A stretch of 35,703 nucleotides of DNA, from assembly GCA_903772945.1 (NCBI GenBank), contig CAICTM010001150.1, forward strand, positions 1 to 35,703, read 5' to 3'. The DNA is from Seminavis robusta (taxonomy: Eukaryota > Bacillariophyta > Bacillariophyceae > Naviculales > Naviculaceae). The notes beneath the pieces are model-generated. The model saw nothing but the letters and a program-made list of their open reading frames with translations, searched no databases and was not told the origin of the DNA. Positions 28,536 to 35,703 of this stretch are shown piece after piece (the stretch's first letter is position 1; every line of letters starts with the position of its first letter). A program made the position numbers and the translations under genes.

Positions 28536-28787
28536 TGAAGGTTTCAATGCATTGACCAACTGAATGGCAACATGTCTCCTGCAGCAACAACAGTTTCACT
28601 CAGTTTCCAATACAACTGCATTGCTTAGCTTTTAAAAGCGGCTGTAGATAAATCCAGGTGCTAAAGCCAGTTAGGGCCTCCTGAAGGGTCTCTCTGTATC
28701 AGCAGTGGTTGCAATCACACACTACTCTGTCTGTAAATACAAGGAGATCATTGTTTGCTGTGCTCATTTTTGCTCATAGGTACAATA

Positions 28788-28958
28788 ATGTCAGACGATC
28801 AGAGAAGACAGAGGGATGATAATCGAGGTTTACCACCAGTACCGCAAAATGCGGAAGCGTATCGAAGATGGCTACAACATCAGCATTTATATATGTTACA
28901 AGTTATTGGTGAAATTAACACAACATCCACAAAGAAGTCTACCAAGGAGTCAAAGTAA
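28788..28958 (+). CDS. Possible short ORF, unknown (tentative)
   Basis: A 56-codon frame from the ATG at 28788: MSDDQRRQRDDNRGLPPVPQ then a helix-like segment rich in Gln, His and aromatic residues and a Lys/Ser/Thr-rich end. The composition is hydrophilic and protein-like, and the ATG has an A at -3. There is no recognisable domain. It might be a whole small protein, a first exon, or chance. Confidence 0.25.
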   Translation: MSDDQRRQRDDNRGLPPVPQNAEAYRRWLQHQHLYMLQVIGEINTTSTKKSTKESK

Positions 28959-29485
28959 CTATATCATTTAGTAATAACTCTTTAGCTGGTTTAAGTTTAA
29001 TACAATTTTGGTCATAGTGAAAGTTTGCATGTTTTGTACTACTAGTGCATAGTCGCGCAAACGCATACGCATACGCAAAATTAATGAGCCCGGTACCAGT
29101 CACCCCCTTTTGCGAGATGCACCAACGCGAAGGCGGCCTCCCTTGAAATTTCGAAGACAAAGTGGGAGTGATTGCCTCGGCCGGTGGCGTAACTCAAAGC
29201 TTTAACATCGCAGTAACCCACGCAAGCACCTCACCACATTGAAGGAGCGTGGTGGACTGGGCAATGATCCCTCATTCGTCGTCCTCTTGGTGCAGCGAAA
29301 CAAACAAGTGTAAAGGAGCACCGCAACCCATCCTTTTACAAGTTCAACCAAACAACCCCCTGGCCACGTTGTCGTCTATCTACCCGTAGCACCTAGTCTA
29401 GTCTGTACTCTGGAAGGAGTAACGAACTTTACACCACCAGTGTCACATCCCCTCTTTCTCAAAAAGTCAATAATTCACCACCACG

Positions 29486-30328
29486 ATGGAGAAGGAGCTG
29501 TTGAACCAGATGATCCACGATCGCGATCGAAGGATTGCCTCGATCAAGAACAAGATGGAGGAGCAACACGAGAAGATGGCGAGATTCCAAGTAGAACTGG
29601 TGGATATAAAAAAGCGTCGCGAAGAGTCGGAAATACAACACATGGAAGAGTTGACAAGACTCATGGAGGACCGAGAGATTGGTGAACGCGCATTGGGACG
29701 CCTGCAAGAAGACCTCAAAAAGCAACAAGGGGACTCCTTGCAGCTCTATGCCGAAGTCATCAAGAAGGGCGCCGCCAAAGTTACCGACGCCACGGACAGT
29801 TCCTACGTGATGAGAATGCAAGCACAGCTCTGTAAATGCATGCACTCCATGGGAATCATGGAGAACCAAACGGAACTCGTCAAGGCAACCTGCGACGAAT
29901 TAATCAAGTCCCTCAAGGACGCCGTCAATCGAACCATAGACGAAAAGACAAATATCGAACTGCAATGCATGAACGAACTCGTCATGACGGACAATTCTCG
30001 GAGAGACGTTGAGGAGAATATGAAACAAAAATTGGAAAAACTCCAAGAGCAAATAGTGGATTTGGAGGAAAAACTAGAAGATCACGAAAGCGACAGCGAT
30101 AGTGATTCCGAAGTTGATGAAGAGGAGGAGGAAGAAAAGGAACTGTTGAAGAAGGAATTGAAGGAGCGAAATGATGAAATAGCAAGGCTGCAAAAGGAGG
30201 TCGAAGCCCAGAAGGAGAAAATTGAAAAACTCGAAAAGGGCATCGATGTAGATGGCGACGACAAACCACCGGCCGGGGACAACGGTGCCAATGAAGCCAC
30301 GGAAGATGAGTCTACTGACAGCCAGTAA
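29486..30328 (+). CDS. Acidic coiled-coil protein, unknown function
   Basis: A 280-residue protein, starting at the ATG at 29486. Coiled coil is likely over about residues 1-90 (MEKELLNQMIHDRDRR onward) and 160-260. The stretch from SSYVMRMQAQLCKCM to TIDEKTNIELQCMNEL (about 110-165) resembles the protein encoded at the right edge of the window (SQYLIKLQNQLAK to RTELELRKQL), so the two are probably paralogues. A central acidic patch (Ser-Asp repeats followed by a run of Glu, about 200-220) and an acidic disordered C-terminus are visible. There is no signal peptide or membrane span. Several Cys occur in the conserved part. A cytoskeletal or scaffold role is possible but unproven. Confidence 0.72.
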   Translation: MEKELLNQMIHDRDRRIASIKNKMEEQHEKMARFQVELVDIKKRREESEIQHMEELTRLMEDREIGERALGRLQEDLKKQQGDSLQLYAEVIKKGAAKVTDATDSSYVMRMQAQLCKCMHSMGIMENQTELVKATCDELIKSLKDAVNRTIDEKTNIELQCMNELVMTDNSRRDVEENMKQKLEKLQEQIVDLEEKLEDHESDSDSDSEVDEEEEEEKELLKKELKERNDEIARLQKEVEAQKEKIEKLEKGIDVDGDDKPPAGDNGANEATEDESTDSQ

Positions 30329-31245
30329 TCAATTCGCAAATATTCGCTTCGAATCTATGGAGAACAATTAGATTCACTTTCTCAACCTCACTCCCACAAT
30401 CTTCTTTTTAAAGCACTCGGAATACATGCATCTGCTTGAGATATCCGCCATTTTCTCATTTTCATTCTCAACCAGCGGCTTTTGAGTGTCGACAATAAGC
30501 AACTGGATGATGTAAACTACATGTAGTCCGTCCTAGCCTACATGGTACCGGTATGGGTCAAATCGCCCTGTTTCCGTTGATAAAATAAATAGCGAAATCG
30601 TCCACTCTCTTTCACTCCACCGTACCGGTACGTTGTAGCTATTGGCAGTTAAAAAATCCCAGCTAGTACCTTCGCATTTTATTGTTTCATCGCACAGAGT
30701 TTGAAACTTGCATCCTACGGTAGCGAGTTGCAGACCATGCAATACGGTCAGAAGTTGAGGGCTTTGACGGCCATCAACGAGTAGCAATTGGGATCCCATG
30801 TTGGCAAGCTTTACGGAACCGGCAAGGACCGTTAACACACAATCACCCCGTAGCCCGGGTCGGCTCCGATGTCTAGAGGAAGCGAGCTAAAATAGTGCCA
30901 GGTCCGGTATCGTTTCACAGCATCGCTTCACAGCACCATGGTAGACGACATCGACACTACGATGCTTTTCAGCCTTTCTAGCCAGTATTGTGGGGACAAA
31001 GAAATACAAAAGTTGTCAAGTTACAACATGTAGGATTTATCCCACCCACAAAATAGATGTATTGATGGGCTTTCTTTTTGGCTACGATTGACCGACCATT
31101 CTTCAAAAACATAGACACAAATCATTCGGTCAACCGTCCATAAAGCCAAACAGCCTCTCCGAGGGAAGGCTGCATAACAGGCCACAGGCAACCTCTACCC
31201 GATGACCAGCCCCCGCCATTCACGGCCGTACGAACCAAACCTAGC
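30329..31245. other. Intergenic, one doubtful short frame
   Basis: A minus-strand frame at 30533-30799 (88 codons from an ATG) has mixed composition and no recognised domain; I treat it as unsupported. ACCGGT palindromes occur near 30546 and 30625. The region also contains the 3' flanks of both neighbouring genes. Confidence 0.4.
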
Positions 31246-33012
31246 TCAGATATTTGGTTTGTTCAAGGTGCCCAGCTGCGACCGAATTTGTTCGAGTTCG
31301 GCTTCTGCTGCCATCTGCTCCTTGCGTCGCTGGAGTTGCAGGTCATCAAACAGGGCTTGAAGATCGTTGAGGGCACGATTTTCTTCCTTGGCTGCTGCCG
31401 CGTGCTGTTCCATTCTCAAGTCTGTTATGGTCTGTTGCAATTGAGCGTTCTGTTTCGCTTGTTTCTGGAACGCCTCATGCAGCTGTTTGAATGCTTCCGA
31501 CTGACTCTGGACTTGTCCTTGCAACTCTTCAAAGCGGGTCGATTCTCCTTGCATGGGTGCCAAGGAAGCTGTGAGGTTGACCAAAGGCGGTGGAATGACG
31601 ACCGGAGGCGGCGGTGGTTTGTCCTGCTTTTTCTTTTTGCCAAACGGATTCCAGTTCTTTTTCTTCTTCGAATCCGCCGCTGCTGCCGATACGGCTGCCG
31701 CGGCGGCTGCAGCGGCTTCTTGCAATGTGTCTTGTTGTTGCCGTGTCAAAGATTGCAGCTGTGTGACTGTCTGTTGCAATCGCTTGACTTCTTCTTGCAA
31801 GACGCTGCGTTCCAATTGCGCGGCTTCGGCTTCCTGTTTAGCCGCTTGGGATTGGGCGTACAAATCATCATGAGATTGCATCGCAGCCGTTTGTTGCAGG
31901 CGTAGTTTTTCGTGGAACTTCATTAAAGGACCCGACATGGAAGGAGCCGTAATGGAAGCGACATTTTCAGGTATCTCAATGTTGTATTCTTGCAGAGTTT
32001 CTTCCAGCACTTCGGCCTTGTGTTGCCACTCCAGTTGTTTCTGTTTCCAATGAGCCAACTGCACTTCTTGATTGACTCGAGATTCTTGGTAGCGTTCTCC
32101 CATGACTTCCAGATCTTTGAGCAATGTCGACATCATGTGTTTGGCCTGTTTTCCCAGTTGTCTCGTCTCCGGAGGTTGATCTTTCTTGGTCATCTCCTTG
32201 ATTTCTTGGAGGGCTTCATTCCCCAACTGGAATTGTCGCGTGGCATAATCAGTGTAATGCACATCGTGCGTTTCCAAATCAATCTGGTATTGTACCATGC
32301 GCTGCAAGGTGTTCTCCCATCGATCCTGCAACAGCAAGGATTCGTGTGTCTTTCGACGCAATTCCAGTTTGAGCCGTGCCATTTCGTCTTTGAGAGCAGT
32401 AACTGTTGTCGTGTCATCGTCTTGCGCAGCAACGACTTCTACTTCTTTCAAGGACGCTACTACTTCCACGTCTTTCATGGAATCAATGTCCTCATCTTCG
32501 TCAATGGTGGCTTTTTGCTTTTCCACTTGTGCAAGTTGTTCTTTCAATTCATTCTTTTCCCCTTCTACCTTTTTGAGATCTTGTTCCAGCGCTTGGACCA
32601 GCTTTAAGAGAATTTCGTCCGAGGCACCTGCGTGGGGAGACGACGTTTCGGTTCCTGCTGAAACTGATGCTGTGGGTGATGTACTGGACTTGGACGTTTG
32701 CAACAAAGCGGCAATCTTGGCTTCTTGGTCTCGCAGTCGCTGCCGGACATTTCTCTTGTCTACATTGACTGCAAACACGGGTGGAGCGTACAACCGTGTG
32801 GCCGACATGTTGACGGATGCCGTCAAACTATCATCGCAATTGGTCGTCGACAGAGTCTCATCGGTGGCCTTGTGACTGATACCACTGGGAGTGCCTGCCT
32901 TGCTGTTGGGTAAGGAGTGCAGCTGTAGAGGTTTTCTTTGCGGAGTGAATGCCATTTCCGGCTTGGCAACAGACGCCATTTCAGCAGAGGCAGCTCGAGG
33001 AGTCATCATCAT
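31246..33012 (-). CDS. Coiled-coil protein with Ala-rich and NPF/Pro-rich segment
   Basis: A 588-residue protein from the ATG at 33012; the frame's upstream TTG adds only five residues and is not preferred. The first about 125 residues look disordered (Ser/Thr/Pro-rich). Coiled coil runs from about 130 to 440 with breaks near 180-200 and 350-375, and again from about 485 to 580. Near 430-475 lie a ten-residue Ala-rich tract (EAAAAAAAAVSAAAAD), KKKKNWNPFGKKKK and a polyproline stretch (PPPPPVVIPPP). NPF is the core EH-domain binding motif in endocytosis, and polyproline can bind SH3 or profilin. These are motif-level hints only; basic flanks around NPF could also mediate membrane binding. No enzyme domain. 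The family is not recognised. Confidence 0.72.
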   Translation of the reverse strand: MMMTPRAASAEMASVAKPEMAFTPQRKPLQLHSLPNSKAGTPSGISHKATDETLSTTNCDDSLTASVNMSATRLYAPPVFAVNVDKRNVRQRLRDQEAKIAALLQTSKSSTSPTASVSAGTETSSPHAGASDEILLKLVQALEQDLKKVEGEKNELKEQLAQVEKQKATIDEDEDIDSMKDVEVVASLKEVEVVAAQDDDTTTVTALKDEMARLKLELRRKTHESLLLQDRWENTLQRMVQYQIDLETHDVHYTDYATRQFQLGNEALQEIKEMTKKDQPPETRQLGKQAKHMMSTLLKDLEVMGERYQESRVNQEVQLAHWKQKQLEWQHKAEVLEETLQEYNIEIPENVASITAPSMSGPLMKFHEKLRLQQTAAMQSHDDLYAQSQAAKQEAEAAQLERSVLQEEVKRLQQTVTQLQSLTRQQQDTLQEAAAAAAAAVSAAAADSKKKKNWNPFGKKKKQDKPPPPPVVIPPPLVNLTASLAPMQGESTRFEELQGQVQSQSEAFKQLHEAFQKQAKQNAQLQQTITDLRMEQHAAAAKEENRALNDLQALFDDLQLQRRKEQMAAEAELEQIRSQLGTLNKPNI

Positions 33013-33431
33013 GGTGATGAAAGACAATACAATGTTGTGTTGCCGTTTCCTTGGATGGTGTTGCTGTTCGGAAGCAACAGCTCAGCTTTTCGTGAGCTCG
33101 GATGGGGAAGCTGATGGTGGTTTGACTGTTTGTGATGAGAATGGCAAATGGCAATGAACTGGTCAGGGAATGGAGGTCATTTTCGTGCGCGCCATCAAAC
33201 CGTCAATCCTAAATAATCTACTGTGGCTACATTCGCCTTTTAAGTAATTTTGGCAAGCGTTAAACCAGATTTTCTGAAAGTAGGGCTAGGGCTAACACGA
33301 GTCACGCTTCTTTCTTCCTTTTAGTTTTTGCTTCCGAAGTTTCCGAACCCTTGCTTGCCACAGGAGCATTGGCGACCATAGCCAAGATAGCTATTAGCCA
33401 CCGAAGCGTACAGCCAATCTGATTGTTGAGC
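33013..33431. other. Divergent spacer between coiled-coil and ankyrin-like genes
   Basis: 419 bp separate the two divergently oriented start codons. It includes leaders and probably promoters of both. No shared motif stands out beyond AT-rich TAATTTTGG near 33245. Confidence 0.4.
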
Positions 33432-34435
33432 ATGTCTTTTGATAGCATTGCTACTCATATTGGTACCAGTACTGGTGCTAGTACTGGTGCCGCTGCCAAC
33501 AATAGCAGTGTCGAACCCAATAAGAAACAGAAAATGTCTCCTCCCTTTGATTCTCTTCTGTTGGCTGACGGTGGTGATCTTTTGATCCATGGCATTCTCC
33601 CATTTGTTGGTGTTGGACAGTACGCTTTTATAGCAGCTGTCAAAAAGAAGATGAATAAACTGTACAAAGAGTACTGCAAAGTTGAGCTCAAGAAAAATCC
33701 AGCAACAGTAAAAGATCGCCCTGGAACGTATTGTCCCAGTCGCTCTGCAGAAAGCACCGACACTCTTTGCAGTAAAACATTCTGTAACCAGCCACGTGCA
33801 GAGTACTGGCTAAAGGACAAGTCCAGCAACAAAAAACCTGACCATTGTGATGTTTGTAATGCAATTGCTACAGTTGGAAATCTGACTGTCATGAAATGGG
33901 CACAACAACAACGATTCGCATGGGATGAGACGACATGCTGGCATGCTGCTAAGAATGGACATTTGGAAATGCTCCAATGGTTAAGAGAGAATGGCTGTCC
34001 TTGGGATAAGTGGACATGTACTCAAGCTGCTCAAAGATGGACATTTGGAGATTTTAAAGTGGGCTCGTGCAAATGGTTGTCCATGGAATGCAGAGACGTG
34101 CACTTTAGAAAGCTGCTGCAGGTGGACATTTGGAACTTTTGAAGTTGGTTGGTGAAAATGGTTGTCCATGGAATGCAGAGACATGCGCTGAAGCTGCTGC
34201 AGGTGGACATTTGGAAGTTCTGAAGTGGGCTCGTGCAAATGGTTGTACTTGGGATGAGATGACATGCTGGCATGCTGTTGTAGGTGGCCATTTGGAAATT
34301 TTAAAGTGGGCACGTGAAAATCGTTGTCCGTGGAGTTTTGCGACATATCATGCTGCCTGCAGGTATGACCAAAGCGACGTGATCCAGTGGCTGCGTGACA
34401 ATGGCTGCCCTGGGTTTCTTGACGAAGGACACTAA
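33432..34435 (+). CDS. Ankyrin-like repeat protein with two frameshifts
   Basis: Starts at the ATG at 33432 with a Ser/Thr/Ala-rich N-terminus, then a helical part (ADGGDLLIHGILPFVGVGQY) and Cys-rich TYCPSRS...CNQPRAEYW...DHCDVCNA, which could bind a metal. From about residue 155 there are repeats of GHLE(M/I/L)L(K/Q)W-x-R-x-NGCPWD-x-x-TC-x-A-A, about 27-33 residues each, the ankyrin-like type common in diatoms and other stramenopiles. The reading frame changes twice: near 34029 (CAA-A-GAT) and near 34110-34114 (GAA-A-GCT). Each looks like a single extra A; removing them would restore the repeat register through to 34435. That pattern suits either sequencing insertions in A runs or a recently inactivated gene. 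Such repeats mediate protein binding; no specific role is known. Confidence 0.65.
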
Positions 34436-35251
34436 TATCTCAAGGACCTGTGTTCCAATCATGTTGGTCAACCACTACCAGCCACATTCTTCTCCGTTTT
34501 TTTTTGTTAACTCGACGAAACCACCCTTGAAGACTAGTGTATCGAGTTGCTGGAGAGATACATCTGCAGTTCAGTTCCCTTCTTCGATAATTATCTAGCT
34601 GTTGATACTCTCTAGCTAGCCCTTCTGATGATGTTTCCTCTGGCAGGTGGTTGGGCTACAGACAACACACCTCTAATCTACAAACGGAGCCAATGGCTGT
34701 AAAGAGTGTGTGCACAACCAAGTCAATTTGCCAGCTTTTGTCAAGTGGCTTGCAAGAAGTCCATGTGATGACATGCATGCCTAAACTTAAATAAAAAAGC
34801 TGTGATCTACCTAATTGTCAATTTCCTCATCATCAGCAGTGTCCAACTTTTCCTCCGCCTGCCTTTCTCCTGTATCAGACTCTCCTTCCACTTCTTCACT
34901 TGCAGTGAAACTGGCAAGGGGTGACATAGACACACGGGGCCTTCCCTGTATATCAATAGCTAGAAACAGCGTTCTATAGATGGAGTGAGTCTTTTTGATT
35001 TAAGATCCGCACGAAAACATGTACATCTAACTAACTAAGAAAATTGTTAGTTGGTTTGTAAGCAAATTGGTGGTTGCTTCCCCATCGATCACAAAAACCA
35101 TGGCTCTACGATCGCCATTTCCGCCACAGCAGTGAGCGCCTCTGATCCTGGTATCATAGCATGGCGTCTGCATCCGTAATATATCCTTTGCGTTGCCATG
35201 ACACGTATTAAAACGATCTCACTGCTGACTTTTCATAACTCGCCGTGCCGT
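34436..35251. other. Intergenic with possible orphan exon
   Basis: Mostly without gene signal. A minus-strand frame from 34999 down to the TAG at 34811 reads through TTTCTAG/CTATTGATATAC (a possible acceptor at about 34961) into RPRVSMSPLASF and an acidic Glu/Asp-rich end. This looks like a coding 3' exon of about 50 codons, but no upstream exon was found. Eight or more T lie at 34498-34508. Confidence 0.35.
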
Positions 35252-35703
35252 CTAAATCGGTTGTCGTCGCGCCTTGAGATTGGTATCCAACTGCTCCAAC
35301 GTGGTCGCCTGAGTTTCGTGAATTCGCTTCAATTCATACAAACGAGCATAGGTTTCGTCCATTTCGGCCTCCAATTCTTCCAACGGCACCACGGCTTCGG
35401 CCTTGGTTTTGAGCGACTCGAGCGTCTTTTGATTCTCCTTGATTCGTTCGTCGTATTCGGCCTGCAACTCGCGGGTTTTTTCCTTGAGCACCTCCAATTG
35501 TTTGCGGAGCTCCAATTCGGTGCGACAACGATCTTCGACGATATCGGCAATTTCCGATCGCAGCGAATTGACCACTTGATCGCACGAATTTTCAATCTGC
35601 GTCATTTTGGCCGTGGTGCCTTCCATTTTCTTGACGGCCTTGGCCAATTGATTCTGGAGTTTGATCAAATACTGCGAGTCGACACCTCCCTGAGGCGCCA
35701 CAC
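35252..35703 (-). CDS. Coiled-coil protein, N-terminus beyond window
   Basis: The frame is open to the right edge, so only the last 149-150 residues are seen; the GTG that would start it at the edge is not a credible initiator. The visible part is almost entirely helical: SQYLIKLQNQLAKAVKKM, DQVVNSLRSEIADIVEDR, then charged heptads to a basic end (LKARRQPI). Its first 70 residues align with residues about 108-180 of the coiled-coil protein encoded at 29486-30328, suggesting the same family; the missing N-terminus would be expected to match that protein's first 100 residues. No known function. Confidence 0.68.
   Translation of the reverse strand, partial: VAPQGGVDSQYLIKLQNQLAKAVKKMEGTTAKMTQIENSCDQVVNSLRSEIADIVEDRCRTELELRKQLEVLKEKTRELQAEYDERIKENQKTLESLKTKAEAVVPLEELEAEMDETYARLYELKRIHETQATTLEQLDTNLKARRQPI

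Larger units (their letters stand above)
28080..29485. other. Intergenic with minisatellite and possible short ORF
   Basis: Contains CTATTAATAG at 28208-28217, a degenerate minisatellite at 28275-28535, a possible 56-codon frame at 28788-28958, and GCATACGCATACGC near 29063-29076. A plus-strand frame (28076-28339) reads through the minisatellite and gives a repetitive GVYLGVYLGVFLG tract, so it is probably fortuitous. The final 200 bp form the pyrimidine-leaning leader of the next coiled-coil gene. Confidence 0.45.

Noticed and set aside
30533..30838. 101-codon minus-strand frame
   Set aside because: It opens from a GTG; the first ATG leaves 88 codons without any recognisable feature, and the frame overlaps ACCGGT palindromes.
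31288..32875. Long plus-strand frames opposite the 588-residue coiled-coil gene
   Set aside because: They are Leu/Phe/Cys- or Ser-rich mirror frames typical of the reverse of Glu/Gln/Lys-rich coiled coils.
1..35703. tRNA, rRNA or CRISPR features
   Set aside because: GGTTCGA-like strings were checked by eye, but no cloverleaf context, rRNA-like block or regularly spaced repeat array was found.

Overview
The window looks like nuclear DNA of a eukaryotic microalga, most likely a diatom (perhaps a raphid pennate; the species is inference). Reasons: long, mostly intronless genes on both strands with eukaryotic-only architectures (class C GPCR, arrestin fold, membrane RING finger, MYND-TPR, long coiled coils); tryptophan/cysteine-patterned ankyrin-like repeats typical of diatoms and other stramenopiles; a secreted presequence with Phe at the predicted cleavage site, as in stramenopile plastid proteins; one small gene with two 92-nt GT-AG introns; and AT/GC-mixed spacers full of short palindromes (ACCGGT, GGTACC, GCTAGC). 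No rRNA, tRNA, CRISPR array or bacterial operon was seen.

Layout. 0.7-5.6 kb: a class C GPCR with a degenerate 5'-nucleotidase-like ectodomain (minus) lies head-to-head with an arrestin-fold gene (plus), sharing a 387-bp spacer. The arrestin reading frame contains a -1 shift. 6-8.7 kb: a DHRS7-like short-chain dehydrogenase and a DUF4864-like protein with a plastid-type presequence. 8.7-13.4 kb: a gene-poor, repeat-bearing stretch with one small polyQ protein. 13.4-18.7 kb: a RING/4-TM protein, a type I single-pass membrane protein and a 722-residue coiled-coil protein. 19.4-19.8 kb: a spliced small gene of 85 codons that single-frame searches miss. 20.7-23.6 kb: two tandem hemerythrin-like (HHE) genes, about 90% identical, with patches identical at nucleotide level. 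25.1-26.4 kb: a SET-domain methyltransferase of the Rubisco-LSMT/SETD3 type with a signal peptide. 26.7-28.1 kb: a decayed MYND-TPR gene followed by a minisatellite. 29.5-35.7 kb: two related coiled-coil genes (the second cut by the window edge), a 588-residue coiled-coil protein, and an ankyrin-like gene with two single-base insertions.

Most genes look functionally independent. Two local groupings stand out: the GPCR/arrestin divergent pair, which could form one signalling module, and the hemerythrin duplicates. Where possible, starts were placed at ATG codons rather than at upstream TTG/GTG codons that merely extend the frame. Functional calls come from motif reading by eye, without database searches or expression data.
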